Positions 1 through 10,474 are shown, counted from the first letter of the stretch. The stretch is DNA of 64,000 nucleotides from Desulfuribacillus stibiiarsenatis (GCF_001742305.1 NZ_MJAT01000036.1:62001-126000); one strand, 5' to 3'. The notes: a model not told the origin generated them from the sequence alone. Made by a program: numbers and translations.

Positions 1-462
1 CGCACTTTATTAGGTGATGGTACTGCTACATTATTTGCTTCACTAGTTGGGGGACCTCCAAATACAACATACGGAGAAAATATTGGTGTATTAGCAATTA
101 CTCGTGTATACAGTGTGTACGTAGTGGGTGGCGCAGCAGTCATGGCTACTATTATGGCATTTATCGGTAAAATTGCTGCATTGATTAGCACAATTCCTGT
201 ACCTGTTATGGGTGGTGTGAGTATATTATTATTCGGTATTATCGCATCTTCAGGACTTAGAATGCTAGTAGACAGCGGTATTCAATATAAAAATAAGAGA
301 AATCTTGTAATCTCAAGCGTAATTTTAATTTTAGGAGTAGGAAATGCCGTTCTTGACTTTGGACAATTACAGTTACATGGTATGGCTTTAGCTACATTAG
401 CTGGGGTACTATTAAATGCGGTACTACCTAAAGAACAAGAATCATTAGAAGAATCAATGTAG
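1..462 (+). CDS. pyrP: uracil permease, C-terminal part (cut by window start)
   Basis: The reading frame is open from base 1, so only about 153 C-terminal residues are visible. It is an inner-membrane nucleobase:cation symporter of the NAT/NCS2 family that imports uracil. The family signature near the top reads GGPPNTTYGENIGV, followed by hydrophobic helices and a short charged tail. It sits immediately upstream of the pyrimidine biosynthesis genes, as in many Bacillales pyr operons, and is followed by a strong hairpin terminator. The N-terminal two thirds lie outside the window. Confidence 0.93.
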   Translation, partial: RTLLGDGTATLFASLVGGPPNTTYGENIGVLAITRVYSVYVVGGAAVMATIMAFIGKIAALISTIPVPVMGGVSILLFGIIASSGLRMLVDSGIQYKNKRNLVISSVILILGVGNAVLDFGQLQLHGMALATLAGVLLNAVLPKEQESLEESM

Positions 463-470
463 AATAATTA

Positions 471-515
471 AAAAGCTTCTTATCGGAAAGGTTATAAGAT
501 AAGAAGCTTTTTTTA
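471..515 (+). terminator. intrinsic terminator after pyrP
   Basis: A perfect 14-bp inverted repeat (AAAAGCTTCTTATC at 471-484, GATAAGAAGCTTTT at 498-511) runs into a T tract. It separates pyrP from pyrC. No PyrR-binding-loop motif or antiterminator was recognised in the 116 bases between the two genes, so whether pyrC is reached by read-through or by its own promoter is open. Confidence 0.85.
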
Positions 516-578
516 CAAATCGAAATTGGAAAAAATTAGGACGTGTTTGATTCGACAAGGATAGAGGTGGTAAAACCA

Positions 579-1880
579 ATGATTTTATTTAAAAATGTCA
601 AATTATTTGACGGTCATTCCCTAATTGGAGAAAGAGATGTTTTAATTAAGAATAATAAGATTCAGTTAATTCAAAACGATATTGATGAACAATCTATCCC
701 AATGGATATATTGCATGAATTAAAAATAATTAATGGCAATGGAAAATTGTTGGCCCCTGGTTTTATAGACGTACATGTACATTTAAGAGAACCAGGCTTT
801 GAATATAAAGAAACAATAGAAACTGGTTCATTGGCTGCGGCAAAGGGTGGTTTTACAACAATATGTTGTATGCCTAATACAAATCCTGTAATAGATTCAA
901 TAGAAACAGTGCAATCCATCAAAGCTAAAGCAGCAATCAATAATGGTGTTTCTGTGAATTGTATTGCAGCCATTACTGTATCAGAACGTGGTGAAGACTT
1001 AACAGATTTCGTAGCGCTAAGAGAAGCAGGAATTATTGCACTTTCTGATGATGGGCGTGGCGTTCAAGACGCTAAAGTAATGCAAGATGCTTTTATGCAA
1101 GCAGCTGAGTTAAAGATTCCAGTGATTATCCATGCCGAAGATGAACCATTAGCCAAAGGCGGGCATATGCATGCCGGTGAAAAAGCTGAAGAGTTAGGAA
1201 TTAAGGGCATACCATCTACATCTGAATCAGTTATGGTAGCACGTGATATTCTTCTAGCAGAAGCAGCTAACGCACATGTGCATTTTGCACATCTTAGTGC
1301 AAAAGAATCTGTGCGTTGGATTGAACACGCAAAAAAAATGGGAATCAATGTTACATGTGAAGTGACTCCGCAGCATCTGGTCATGAATGATCAAGACATA
1401 TTAGAAGACCATGGTAATTTCAAAGTGAATCCTCCAATACGTGCTAGGGAAGATCAAAATCAGTTAATTTCCGCATTTCAATCTGGAATTATTGATATCA
1501 TTGCAACCGATCATGCACCACATTCTGAAGAAGAGAAGAGCAGAGGAATTAAAGGATCACCGTTTGGAATGGTTGGTTTAGAAACTGCCTTTGCCGTATT
1601 ATATAGCAAATTGGTACTGCAACATAAAGTGTCGTTAGAAAGACTGTTACAAGCTATGACAAGTCGTCCAGCTGAAATTTTTGGATTTAAGAATGGAATC
1701 ATTGAACCCAATGGTGAAGCAAATCTTGTACTGGTTGATTTAGATAAAAGAAAACTGGTAGATGCAAACAATTTTGCATCGAAAGGGAAGAATTCACCAT
1801 TTATAGGTTGGGAATTGCAAGGATGGCCTATTATGACAATAGTATCTGGAGAAATAATACATGAAGATAAAGAGGTGTAA
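579..1880 (+). CDS. pyrC: dihydroorotase
   Basis: Dihydroorotase (433 aa) cyclises N-carbamoyl-aspartate to dihydroorotate, step 3 of de novo UMP synthesis. The amidohydrolase metal motif DVHVHLREPG (HxH) follows the N-terminal beta domain. Later come a HAED segment, a HLSAKES segment and DHAPH, giving the remaining metal and substrate ligands. Start chosen at ATG 579, which has AGAGGTGG eight bases upstream. An in-frame ATG at 543 lacks a good SD and would add residues the family does not have. It heads a tight operon, 5 bp before pyrAA. Confidence 0.95.
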   Translation: MILFKNVKLFDGHSLIGERDVLIKNNKIQLIQNDIDEQSIPMDILHELKIINGNGKLLAPGFIDVHVHLREPGFEYKETIETGSLAAAKGGFTTICCMPNTNPVIDSIETVQSIKAKAAINNGVSVNCIAAITVSERGEDLTDFVALREAGIIALSDDGRGVQDAKVMQDAFMQAAELKIPVIIHAEDEPLAKGGHMHAGEKAEELGIKGIPSTSESVMVARDILLAEAANAHVHFAHLSAKESVRWIEHAKKMGINVTCEVTPQHLVMNDQDILEDHGNFKVNPPIRAREDQNQLISAFQSGIIDIIATDHAPHSEEEKSRGIKGSPFGMVGLETAFAVLYSKLVLQHKVSLERLLQAMTSRPAEIFGFKNGIIEPNGEANLVLVDLDKRKLVDANNFASKGKNSPFIGWELQGWPIMTIVSGEIIHEDKEV

Positions 1881-1885
1881 TCAAA

Positions 1886-3034
1886 ATGACTCATTCATCA
1901 ACAATCAGCAATAAAGCTAAAGAATATTTGCATAAACTGAAACAGCAGAAAAATGCGATGTTAGTACTTGAAGATGGTAATGTCTTATACGGTTGCGCAT
2001 TTGGTGCAACTGATAACAAGAAATCAATAGGTGAGGTAGTTTTTAATACTAGCATGACAGGATACCAAGAGGTTCTAACGGACCCTTCCTATTGCGGGCA
2101 AATTGTAACTATGACGTATCCGTTGATTGGGAATTATGGCTTGAATGCAGAAGATCTAGAGTGCATGTTCAGTCATGTGAGTGGATTTGTTGTAAAAGAA
2201 GCAAGTATCCATCCGAGCAATTGGCGTTCACTTGAAAGCATTGATGAATTTTTAAAAGCACATGGAGTCATGGGAATAGCAGGTATTGATACAAGAATGT
2301 TAACTAGAATCATACGCGTCCACGGTACTTTAAAAGGGATGATTACAACTAATATTGATGCTGATATTTCTACTCTATTAGCGGAGTTACAACAGACATC
2401 ATATATGTATGATCAAGTATCAAGGGTATCCACTAAGAATATTTTTAGAAGTCCTGGAAACGGCTATCGTGTAGTACTAATTGATATGGGAACCAAACTA
2501 GGAATACATCATGAATTATTGAAACGCGGTTGTGATGTCACAGTAGTGCCGTATAACACAACATCAGAGCAAATCCAACGTTTACAACCCGATGGTATTA
2601 TGATTTCTAATGGTCCTGGAGATCCAAAGAGTGTAATGCAAACGGCAGAACAAATACGTCCATTTATCGGTAAATTACCTATGTATGGAATATGTCTTGG
2701 ACATCAGTTAATTGCACTGGCAGCTGGAGCTAACACAATTAAATTGAAATTTGGCCATCGTGGTGGAAACAATCCAGTAAAAGATTTAAGGACAAATCGC
2801 GTGTATATTACTTCTCAAAATCATGGTTATACAGTAGATAAAGAATCTCTTCATGGCACAGGCTTACAAGTTTCACATATCAATCTAAATGATGATACTG
2901 TGGAAGGTTTAGTACACGATAGCGGACTACTTGCTTCAGTACAATATCATCCAGAAGCAGCACCTGGTCCTCTTGATTCTGGATATTTATTTGATGAATT
3001 TGTTGACACTATTAAGAAATGGAAAGCAGAATAG
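1886..3034 (+). CDS. pyrAA: carbamoyl-phosphate synthase small (glutaminase) subunit
   Basis: Hydrolyses glutamine and passes ammonia to the large subunit for carbamoyl phosphate synthesis. The N-terminal CPSase_sm_chain domain contains VVFNTSMTGYQEVLTDPSY. The class I glutaminase domain contains MYGICLGHQLIALAAG with the nucleophilic Cys, and QYHPEAAPGP with the catalytic His and Glu. The start at 1886 has a clear SD (AGAGGTG) inside the end of pyrC. It gives about 20 residues of extra charged N-terminus compared with typical homologues, whose start would correspond to an internal Met near 1958. Named pyrAA (carA) from its place in the pyr operon. Confidence 0.94.
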   Translation: MTHSSTISNKAKEYLHKLKQQKNAMLVLEDGNVLYGCAFGATDNKKSIGEVVFNTSMTGYQEVLTDPSYCGQIVTMTYPLIGNYGLNAEDLECMFSHVSGFVVKEASIHPSNWRSLESIDEFLKAHGVMGIAGIDTRMLTRIIRVHGTLKGMITTNIDADISTLLAELQQTSYMYDQVSRVSTKNIFRSPGNGYRVVLIDMGTKLGIHHELLKRGCDVTVVPYNTTSEQIQRLQPDGIMISNGPGDPKSVMQTAEQIRPFIGKLPMYGICLGHQLIALAAGANTIKLKFGHRGGNNPVKDLRTNRVYITSQNHGYTVDKESLHGTGLQVSHINLNDDTVEGLVHDSGLLASVQYHPEAAPGPLDSGYLFDEFVDTIKKWKAE

Positions 3035-3046
3035 GAGGATCATAAT

Positions 3047-6000
3047 ATGCCGAAAAGAGACATAAAAAAGATATTAGTAATCGGAAGTGGTCCTATTATC
3101 ATTGGACAAGCAGCAGAATTTGATTATGCAGGAACACAAGCATGTCAGGCGCTAAAGGAAGAGGGTTATGAAGTCGTATTAGTCAATAGTAATCCAGCAA
3201 CGATTATGACGGATCCAGATATTGCTGATAGAGTATATATTGAGCCTATTACACTAGAAGCCGTGACACAAGTAATCCGCAAAGAAAGACCTGATGGTCT
3301 CTTACCAACTTTGGGTGGTCAAACAGGTTTAAATATGGCGATTGAGCTCCACAAACATGGTGTACTAGAAGAATATGAAATTAGATTACTAGGAACGAAT
3401 CTTGAGGCTATCCAAAAGGCAGAAGACCGTGAATTATTTAGAAGCCTAATGAATGAACTTAAGCATCCAGTTCCAGAAAGCGATATAGTAAGTACGATTG
3501 AAGATGCATTAAAATTTGCAGAGCGAGTCCCATATCCACTCATTATTCGTCCAGCATACACATTAGGTGGAACAGGTGGTGGAATTGCATATGACGAGGA
3601 TGAATTTAAAGAAATTGTTGCTTTAGGGATTAAATATAGTCCAATTAATCAGGTGTTAATTGAGAAAAGTATTGCAGGTTTTAAAGAGATTGAATACGAG
3701 GTAATGCGTGATAAGAACGATAATTGCATTGTTGTATGCAACATGGAGAATATTGATCCAGTAGGTGTTCATACGGGAGATAGTATTGTTGTAGCACCGA
3801 GTCAAACTTTGTCTGATAAAGAGTACCAAATGCTAAGAAGTTCTTCCTTAGATATTATTCGAGCGTTGAAAATTGAAGGTGGATGTAACGTTCAATATGC
3901 ATTAGATCCTGATAGTTTTCAATATTATGTAATCGAGGTGAATCCTCGTGTGAGTCGTTCCAGTGCATTAGCGTCAAAGGCTACTGGTTATCCAATCGCG
4001 AAGGTTGCTGCAAAAATTAGTATAGGATTAACTTTAGACGAGATTGTCAATCCAGTTACGAAAGAAACATTTGCTAGCTTTGAGCCAGCTTTAGATTATG
4101 TAGTTACGAAAATTCCGCGTTGGCCTTTTGATAAATTTGTGACAGCTAATCGAGAGTTAGGTACACAAATGAAAGCTACAGGAGAAGTTATGGCGATTGG
4201 CCGTACTTTCGAAGAATCTTTGCAAAAAGCAATTCGTTCTTTAGAAATTGACATTGACAGCTTATATTTAAAGGGAGTGGAAGAACTTAGTCAAGAAGTC
4301 TTAGAAACGCGACTAAGAAAGCCTGATGATGAACGTTTATTTCTTGTAGCTGACGCTTTTAGACGTGGAATTTCAGTGGATTCCGTTCAACAAATGACTA
4401 AGATTGATTATTTCTTCTTGAACAAGATTTATGACTTAGTAGAATTTGAAGGTATTTTTAAAGAAATTTGGCACAATGAACAGGGGACTGAGAACATACA
4501 ACTCATTCTTCGTAAAGCGAAAGAAATGGGATTCTCTGATCAATATATTGGCCAATTAGTAGGTGTAAGTGATTTAGAGATCCGTAATATAAGGAAGGAA
4601 CATGGCATTACACCTGTATATAAAATGGTTGATACCTGTGCAGCTGAATTTGAAGCTTTCACACCATACTATTATTCAAGTTATGATACGGAAGATGAAA
4701 TTCAAATTACAGATCGTAAGAAGATTTTAGTACTAGGTTCTGGTCCAATCCGTATTGGTCAAGGGATTGAATTTGACTACGCTTCTGTGCATGCTGTTTG
4801 GGCTATAAAAGAAGCTGGGTATGAAGCAATTATTATAAATAACAATCCAGAAACGGTATCTACAGACTTTAGTACATCGGATCGACTATATTTTGAACCG
4901 TTAGCCTTGGAAGATGTATTAAATGTCATTGATCGTGAACAGCCTGATGGAGTAATTGTCCAGTTTGGTGGTCAAACAGCAATTAACCTAGCGGAACCAT
5001 TATCAGAATTAAACATTCCGATTATAGGAACGAATATGGAAGATATTAATACAGCTGAAGATAGAGAAAAGTTTGATGATTTATTACAAAGATTGAACGT
5101 ACCTCGACCGGCGGGAGAAACTGTCTTCTCAGTAGAAGAGGCAGTTCGAGTAGCGAACACTATTGGTTATCCAGTACTTGTGAGACCATCTTATGTATTG
5201 GGTGGTCGTGCGATGGAAATTGTTTATAATGAGGATGACATACTCAATTATATGAAGAAAGCAGTACAAATTTCATCCAAGCATCCAGTGTTAGTTGATC
5301 GTTATTTACTTGGTAAAGAAGTTGAAGTAGATGCTGTGTCTGATGGAGAAACCGTGTTAATTCCTGGCATCATGGAACATATCGAACGTGCTGGCGTGCA
5401 TAGTGGTGACTCAATTGCTGTGTATCCGACACAGACAATATCGGAAACGATCAAAGCTCAGATTGTGGAACATACGATCAAATTGGCGACTTCTTTGAAT
5501 ACGAAAGGTTTGCTAAATATACAGTTTGTTATCCATAATGATGAAGTGTTTGTTATTGAAGTAAACCCTAGGTCGTCACGTACGGTTCCTTTCTTGAGTA
5601 AAGTGACGGGTTTGCCATTAGCGAATATCGCTACCAAAGTGATTCTTGGTAAGAAGTTAAGTGAAATGGGGTATACAACTGGACTATGGCCAGAAGCAGA
5701 AGAGGTATCTGTTAAGGTGCCAGTATTCTCATTTGCAAAATTACGCAGTGTAGACACTACATTAGGTCCAGAGATGAAATCTACTGGAGAAGTAATGGGT
5801 AAAGATATTAATTTCGCTAAAGCTCTATACAAAGGGTTATTAGGAGCCGGTATGCATATTCCTACCCATGGGAAAATTATTGCGACAGTTGCTGATAAGG
5901 ATAAGGAAGAAGCAGGGGAAATCTTAACTAGATTTATTAACTTAGGTTTTGAAGTGATTGCTACAAAAGGCACGGCTAAGTATTTAATTGACAAAGGATT

Positions 6001-6253
6001 AAAAGTTACGATTGTAAACAAATTAGATGAAGGTTCGCCTAATATTCTTGAAATCGTTAGAACTGGAAATGCCAACATGGTTATTAACACATTAACTAAA
6101 GGTAAACAACCAGAACGAGATGGTTTTAGAATTCGTCGCGAAGCGGTGGAAAATGGTGTACCATGTTTAACATCTTTAGATACTGCTGCTGCAATTTTGA
6201 CAGTTTTAGAAACAATAAACTTTTCTGTCCAACCAATTCAATACAAAAAATAG
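3047..6253 (+). CDS. pyrAB: carbamoyl-phosphate synthase large subunit
   Basis: Full-length CarB-type synthetase (1068 aa, the usual size). It has two homologous ATP-grasp halves: the first from about residue 1 to 400, with [20 protein letters not shown], the second from about 550, with [17 protein letters not shown]. An oligomerisation region lies between them and a C-terminal MGS-like allosteric domain covers about the last 140 residues ([16 protein letters not shown] onward). It makes carbamoyl phosphate from bicarbonate, ammonia and 2 ATP. SD AGGAGG precedes the ATG, 12 bp after pyrAA. Confidence 0.96.
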   Translation: MPKRDIKKILVIGSGPIIIGQAAEFDYAGTQACQALKEEGYEVVLVNSNPATIMTDPDIADRVYIEPITLEAVTQVIRKERPDGLLPTLGGQTGLNMAIELHKHGVLEEYEIRLLGTNLEAIQKAEDRELFRSLMNELKHPVPESDIVSTIEDALKFAERVPYPLIIRPAYTLGGTGGGIAYDEDEFKEIVALGIKYSPINQVLIEKSIAGFKEIEYEVMRDKNDNCIVVCNMENIDPVGVHTGDSIVVAPSQTLSDKEYQMLRSSSLDIIRALKIEGGCNVQYALDPDSFQYYVIEVNPRVSRSSALASKATGYPIAKVAAKISIGLTLDEIVNPVTKETFASFEPALDYVVTKIPRWPFDKFVTANRELGTQMKATGEVMAIGRTFEESLQKAIRSLEIDIDSLYLKGVEELSQEVLETRLRKPDDERLFLVADAFRRGISVDSVQQMTKIDYFFLNKIYDLVEFEGIFKEIWHNEQGTENIQLILRKAKEMGFSDQYIGQLVGVSDLEIRNIRKEHGITPVYKMVDTCAAEFEAFTPYYYSSYDTEDEIQITDRKKILVLGSGPIRIGQGIEFDYASVHAVWAIKEAGYEAIIINNNPETVSTDFSTSDRLYFEPLALEDVLNVIDREQPDGVIVQFGGQTAINLAEPLSELNIPIIGTNMEDINTAEDREKFDDLLQRLNVPRPAGETVFSVEEAVRVANTIGYPVLVRPSYVLGGRAMEIVYNEDDILNYMKKAVQISSKHPVLVDRYLLGKEVEVDAVSDGETVLIPGIMEHIERAGVHSGDSIAVYPTQTISETIKAQIVEHTIKLATSLNTKGLLNIQFVIHNDEVFVIEVNPRSSRTVPFLSKVTGLPLANIATKVILGKKLSEMGYTTGLWPEAEEVSVKVPVFSFAKLRSVDTTLGPEMKSTGEVMGKDINFAKALYKGLLGAGMHIPTHGKIIATVADKDKEEAGEILTRFINLGFEVIATKGTAKYLIDKGLKVTIVNKLDEGSPNILEIVRTGNANMVINTLTKGKQPERDGFRIRREAVENGVPCLTSLDTAAAILTVLETINFSVQPIQYKK

Positions 6254-6265
6254 GGAGGACACATA

Positions 6266-7042
6266 ATGAAACATAGTGTCGAAGTAAAAAGCCATAAAAC
6301 GATTGGTCAAGATTTATATGAAATGATTGTAATCGCTCCGAAACTAGCACAAACCGCCCATCCTGGGCAGTTTGTGCATATTCGAGTAATAGATTCTCTA
6401 GATCCATTACTGAGACGTCCTATTTCCATCTGTGACGTTGATAAAAAACGTGGATCGGTCCGTTTTATTTATCGTGCTGGTGGAAAAGGGACAAAAATAT
6501 TATCAAAATCGAAAGAAATGACTAAGATTGACCTTTTAGGACCTTTAGGTAGAGGGACTTTTCCAACTGAAAATCAAGCGAAGCGTAACATGCTATTGAT
6601 CGGTGGTGGAATCGGTGTACCACCACTATTATACGCTGCGAAAGAGTTAGCAAAACAAGGCGCCTCTATTACTGCAATATTAGGATTTGCGAATCATCAA
6701 GTAGTGATTTTGGAAGATGAGTTTCGAGAACTTGGTGATGTCATTGTAACAACAGTCGATGGCAGTTATGGTAAGCAAGGATTCGTAACAGAATATATCA
6801 CAAAAGAGCCTGATTTGTACTTGGCATGTGGACCTAAACCGATGCTACAAGCAATTAAAAATCACGAACTTTTACAAACAGCTAACGGCTATCTATCGTT
6901 AGAAGAACATATGGCATGTGGCATTGGGGCTTGCATGGGTTGTGTTACAAAAATATCTATATCTGATGAGAATTCAGAGTGGAAATATCGAAAAGTCTGT
7001 GACTGTGGACCAGTTTTTCCAGCAGAAAGGGTGGTATTCTAA
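6266..7042 (+). CDS. pyrK: dihydroorotate dehydrogenase electron-transfer subunit
   Basis: The 258-aa FAD/[2Fe-2S] subunit of class 1B dihydroorotate dehydrogenase, passing electrons from PyrD to NAD+. An FAD-binding RPISICDVD motif lies near residue 47, a NAD-binding GGGIGVPPLLYAAKEL stretch near residue 113, and a C-terminal cysteine cluster CGIGACMGC followed by a distal CDCG ligates the 2Fe-2S centre. The gene abuts pyrD with no gap, consistent with subunits of one complex. Confidence 0.95.
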   Translation: MKHSVEVKSHKTIGQDLYEMIVIAPKLAQTAHPGQFVHIRVIDSLDPLLRRPISICDVDKKRGSVRFIYRAGGKGTKILSKSKEMTKIDLLGPLGRGTFPTENQAKRNMLLIGGGIGVPPLLYAAKELAKQGASITAILGFANHQVVILEDEFRELGDVIVTTVDGSYGKQGFVTEYITKEPDLYLACGPKPMLQAIKNHELLQTANGYLSLEEHMACGIGACMGCVTKISISDENSEWKYRKVCDCGPVFPAERVVF

Positions 7043-7960
7043 ATGACTCTAAAGCCTTCCCTAGCCGTTGACTTAGGTTTTCTCCAACTGAAGAATCCGA
7101 TTATGCCTGCTTCTGGATGTTATGGTTTTGGTAAGGAGTATGCACAATATTATGATTTAAACAAGCTAGGTGCAATTGTTGTAAAAGCAACCACACCCCA
7201 TGAAAGACTTGGAAATTCAGTGCCGAGAATTGCTGAAACTCCAGCAGGAATGTTAAATGCAATTGGGTTACAAAATCCTGGGGTGGAAGTGGTATTGGAA
7301 AAAGAATTACCCTGGCTTAAGCAGTATGATACACCAGTGATTGTCAATATTGCTGGTAGTACATTGGAGGAATATATTGAAGTAGCTGAGAAGTTAAACC
7401 AAGCGGAGAATGTCGCAGCATTAGAAGTCAATATTTCTTGCCCAAATGTAAAAGCAGGTGGACTAGCCTTCGGTACGGATTGCGTAATGGCTGAAAAAGT
7501 CATTCGAGAAGTGAAAAATATTTCAAGGTACCCGATTATAGCGAAATTATCACCGAACGTTACTGATATTGTATCAATCTCTCAATCAGTTGAGCAAGCT
7601 GGAGCAGATGCAGTATCTCTTATAAATACCCTACTAGGGATGGCGATTGATGTTCATCGACAAAAGCCAGTTCTTGCTAATGTTATGGGTGGTCTTTCTG
7701 GCCCAGCTGTAAAGCCTGTCGCCTTACGAATGGTATGGCAAGTATCTTCGGCTGTTAAGATTCCTGTGATTGGGATTGGTGGTATAACCACAGGGAACGA
7801 TGTCGTAGAGTTCCTTTTAGCAGGGGCAAGTGCAGTTCAAATTGGCACAGCTAATTTTGTAGACCCTTATGCATGCATCAACATCCTACAGGAGTTAGAA
7901 GAATTTCTAAGTACAAAATCAATTACAGACATTCAAGAATTGATAGGGAAAGCGAAGTGA
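7043..7960 (+). CDS. pyrD: dihydroorotate dehydrogenase catalytic subunit, class 1B
   Basis: FMN TIM-barrel enzyme (305 aa) oxidising dihydroorotate to orotate and working with PyrK, encoded just upstream. Visible motifs are the N-terminal [15 protein letters not shown], the active-site segment [16 protein letters not shown] with the Cys base typical of class 1, and the phosphate-binding [12 protein letters not shown] and [10 protein letters not shown]. The AGAAAGGGTGG SD overlaps the end of pyrK, so the two genes are probably translationally coupled. Confidence 0.96.
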   Translation: MTLKPSLAVDLGFLQLKNPIMPASGCYGFGKEYAQYYDLNKLGAIVVKATTPHERLGNSVPRIAETPAGMLNAIGLQNPGVEVVLEKELPWLKQYDTPVIVNIAGSTLEEYIEVAEKLNQAENVAALEVNISCPNVKAGGLAFGTDCVMAEKVIREVKNISRYPIIAKLSPNVTDIVSISQSVEQAGADAVSLINTLLGMAIDVHRQKPVLANVMGGLSGPAVKPVALRMVWQVSSAVKIPVIGIGGITTGNDVVEFLLAGASAVQIGTANFVDPYACINILQELEEFLSTKSITDIQELIGKAK

Positions 7961-7965
7961 TATAG

Positions 7966-8679
7966 TTGAAACCAGCAGAACGTATTATTGTCGCACTTGA
8001 TACACCAAATCCAGCGATAGCATTAGATATTGCAAAGGAGATTTCGCCTGTAATTCGTCGTGTAAAGGTTGGGATGGAGCTATATTATAGTGAGGGGCCT
8101 TCCATTGTAAATGAATTGAGTTCCTTAGGTATGGAAGTGTTTGTTGACTTAAAGATTCATGATATTCCGAATACTGCTATAGGTGCTGCTAAATCTTTAA
8201 CCCGTCACGGAGTTTGGATGTGGAACGTACACGTTGCAGGCGGGTTATTAATGATGCAGAAAGCCAAAGAAGCAGCCCAAGAGATATCTAATCAATTGAA
8301 CATTCCGATGCCTATTGTTATTGGTGTAACGCAATTGACGAGTACAAGTCAAAATATTATGAATCAATATATTGGGATTCCTGGGGAAGTCAAAGATTGT
8401 GTGGTTCGATATGCGAAACTAGCGAAACAAGCTGGGCTAGACGGTGTGGTCGCATCAGCACAGGAAGTTCCATTTATAAAAGAGGCTTGTGGTAAAGAGT
8501 TCCTTACCATAACACCTGGAATCCGTATGTCTAATAGTGAAGTACATGATCAAGTGAGAATTACTACGCCACGACAAGCAATGGACTTAGGTACTGATTA
8601 TATGGTAATAGGCCGTAACATTACTGATGCATCGAATCGTTTACAAGCAGCTAAGGATATTATACAGTCCATGAAATAA
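7966..8679 (+). CDS. pyrF: orotidine 5'-phosphate decarboxylase
   Basis: Decarboxylates OMP to UMP, the last step of the pathway (237 aa). The class 1 catalytic array is visible as VDLKIHDIPNT (D..K..D), and the phosphate-binding end reads GTDYMVIGRNIT. The start is TTG at 7966, giving MKPAERIIVALDTPN, which matches the family N-terminus. The SD is weak, so coupling to the stop of pyrD five bases upstream probably helps initiation. Confidence 0.94.
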   Translation: MKPAERIIVALDTPNPAIALDIAKEISPVIRRVKVGMELYYSEGPSIVNELSSLGMEVFVDLKIHDIPNTAIGAAKSLTRHGVWMWNVHVAGGLLMMQKAKEAAQEISNQLNIPMPIVIGVTQLTSTSQNIMNQYIGIPGEVKDCVVRYAKLAKQAGLDGVVASAQEVPFIKEACGKEFLTITPGIRMSNSEVHDQVRITTPRQAMDLGTDYMVIGRNITDASNRLQAAKDIIQSMK

Positions 8680-8730
8680 TAAAATCTTTGAACTAGGATT
8701 GTTTTATGGATCGAATTAGGAGGATGTAGA

Positions 8731-9315
8731 ATGCTTACTCAAGATCAAATACTGACAATTTTAAAAGAGACAAACGTATTACAAACAGGACATTTTAATT
8801 TAACATCGGGGAAACATAGTGGGCAATACATGCAATGTGCTCAAGTGCTTCAGTACCCGGATAAAGCAAGCCAATTATGTAATGAATTTGTTGAATATAT
8901 TAAGAACCAAAACTTGCAAGTAGATTTAGTTATAGGACCTGCTACTGGGGGCATTATTCTAGCATTTGAGACAGCAAGAATTTTAGGTACTAAAACAATG
9001 TTTGCTGAACGAGAGAATGGTAAAATGGTGTTCCGACGGGGTTTCTTTGTAGAGCCAGGCCAAAAAGTATTTGTTGTAGAAGATGTTATTACAACAGGAG
9101 GATCTGTTAAAGAGGTTGTCGAAATAGTAAAGGAACAAGGGGGAGAAGTAGTAGGAGTTGGGGTATTAGTAAACAGAAGTCCTCAAGAAGTTGATTTTGG
9201 AGCTCCTCTTATATCGTTATTAAAGATCAATATTGAAACGTATGATCCTGCACAATGTCCATTATGCGCGCAAGGAGTAGAAATGAAGAAGCCTGGAAGT
9301 CGAGGTTTGAAATAA
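8731..9315 (+). CDS. pyrE: orotate phosphoribosyltransferase
   Basis: Transfers ribose-5-phosphate from PRPP to orotate (194 aa). The PRPP-binding motif VFVVEDVITTGGSV is near residue 112 and the flexible-loop segment FAERENGKMVFRRGF lies before it. The C-terminal CPLC pair occurs in some Firmicute homologues. SD AGGAGG precedes the ATG. It is the last gene of the pyr operon, and no convincing hairpin terminator follows before the next promoter. Confidence 0.95.
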   Translation: MLTQDQILTILKETNVLQTGHFNLTSGKHSGQYMQCAQVLQYPDKASQLCNEFVEYIKNQNLQVDLVIGPATGGIILAFETARILGTKTMFAERENGKMVFRRGFFVEPGQKVFVVEDVITTGGSVKEVVEIVKEQGGEVVGVGVLVNRSPQEVDFGAPLISLLKINIETYDPAQCPLCAQGVEMKKPGSRGLK

Positions 9316-9345
9316 GTTTGAAATCTTTTTGAACAATCTTTAAAA

Positions 9346-9388
9346 TGTGTTGTGCATCACACTATTATCCAGCCTCTTATGCAATAAT
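9346..9388 (+). promoter_or_regulatory. FNR/CRP-type site and matched -10 box
   Basis: TGTGTTGTGCATCACA at 9346-9361 matches the FNR/CRP consensus TGTGA-N6-TCACA at nine of ten positions. An AATAAT -10 element sits at 9383-9388. If transcription starts near 9395, the dyad centre is at about -41.5, the standard class II activator position. The leader to the ATG at 9409 would then be only about 14 bases but would keep the AGGAGG SD. The match is seen; regulator identity is inferred. Confidence 0.55.
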
Positions 9389-9408
9389 GTTGTGTAGGAG
9401 GTTGATTT

Positions 9409-10392
9409 ATGCATACAAAAATACGTCAAAGTGTACAATTTCTATTTTTAGCTTTTAGTGTCTTTGTGGGAGTAAGGTTTTATATTTTCTACACGTATTA
9501 TAACAATGGGGGAGAAGGAATTTATTTTGGTCGCCCGCATTCTGTAGAAGCGTTTTTACCGATTAGTGCATTAGTAGGTGTGAAAAGTTGGTTTTCTAAC
9601 GGAATCTTTGACACGATTCATCCTGCAGGAGTTATCCTACTGTTGACTTTTATTGTAATCTCTTTTCTTTTTAGAAAAGCTTTTTGTAGCTGGATTTGCC
9701 CGTTTGGATGGATCTCCGAGAAGTTAGCTTTCTTAGCAAATAAAACAATTAAGAAACAATGGGAATTACCTAGGTGGTTAGATATACCATTACGAAGTAT
9801 TAAATACTTAATTTTAGGATTTTTTGTATGGACTATTTTCTTTCAGATGAATGGTATGGTTGCGTACATGTTTCTTAACTCGGATTATAATAAGGTATCT
9901 GACGTAAAAATGCTGATGTTTTTACTTGATATGTCTAAGAATACGCTTATTGGATTTTTAATAATTATTGCCTCAACTTTTTATATTAAAAACTTTTGGT
10001 GTCGTTACCTTTGCCCATACGGGGCTCTTATGGGCATCTTTGGATGGTTTAGTCCTTCTGTGATTGCAAGAAACGCAGATCATTGTATCGATTGTGGTAA
10101 ATGTAATAAAGTTTGTATGAATCGATTAGATATAATGAATAAGAAAGAAGTATATTCTCCAGAATGCACAAGTTGTATGGCGTGTATAGACGCTTGTCCA
10201 AAGCAGGAGGCACTTCAATATCAATTTGTTAGCAATCAGAATTCATTCAAACGTTGGGCTCTACCTGTTAGTATTCTGGGAATTTATTTTGGTGTTATGT
10301 TTACTGCAATCGTGCTTGGATTTTGGCAAACGGAGTTAGATCATGAGGTATATTTACGTTTAATTCCTTATATTAATAGTATAAGTCACTAA
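9409..10392 (+). CDS. membrane 4Fe-4S polyferredoxin (NapH/NosR-C/CcoG-like)
   Basis: An integral membrane electron carrier of 327 aa with about six hydrophobic segments. Two membrane-associated CxxxCP motifs (CSWICPFGW and CRYLCPYGAL) are typical of the NapH/NosR/RdxA group. Two ferredoxin-type clusters follow: CIDCGKCNKVC and CTSCMACIDACP. A final C-terminal helix closes the protein. Such proteins move electrons from quinol or a soluble donor to periplasmic or assembly partners. No partner reductase is adjacent, so the pathway cannot be named. SD GGAGG is present. Confidence 0.85.
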   Translation: MHTKIRQSVQFLFLAFSVFVGVRFYIFYTYYNNGGEGIYFGRPHSVEAFLPISALVGVKSWFSNGIFDTIHPAGVILLLTFIVISFLFRKAFCSWICPFGWISEKLAFLANKTIKKQWELPRWLDIPLRSIKYLILGFFVWTIFFQMNGMVAYMFLNSDYNKVSDVKMLMFLLDMSKNTLIGFLIIIASTFYIKNFWCRYLCPYGALMGIFGWFSPSVIARNADHCIDCGKCNKVCMNRLDIMNKKEVYSPECTSCMACIDACPKQEALQYQFVSNQNSFKRWALPVSILGIYFGVMFTAIVLGFWQTELDHEVYLRLIPYINSISH

Positions 10393-10436
10393 TAATCATT
10401 GGTATGTCATTGGATATAAAAAATACAGTTTTAGAA

Positions 10437-10469
10437 ATGAAAAACCTTATCATGAAAATGATAAGGTTT
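10437..10469 (-). terminator. hairpin terminator of the 55-aa minus-strand gene
   Basis: A perfect 12-bp inverted repeat (10442-10453 and 10458-10469) with a GAAA loop. Read on the minus strand it is followed by TTTTCATTTC and starts six bases after the stop codon of the small gene at 10475-10642. On the plus strand it lies about 50 bases after the polyferredoxin gene and may act there too. Confidence 0.7.
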
Positions 10470-10474
10470 ATTAT

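Noticed and set aside
5458-6090. 210-codon minus-strand frame inside pyrAB
   Set aside because: Antisense shadow of a strongly conserved CarB frame; no SD, no family match, and no independent promoter or terminator.
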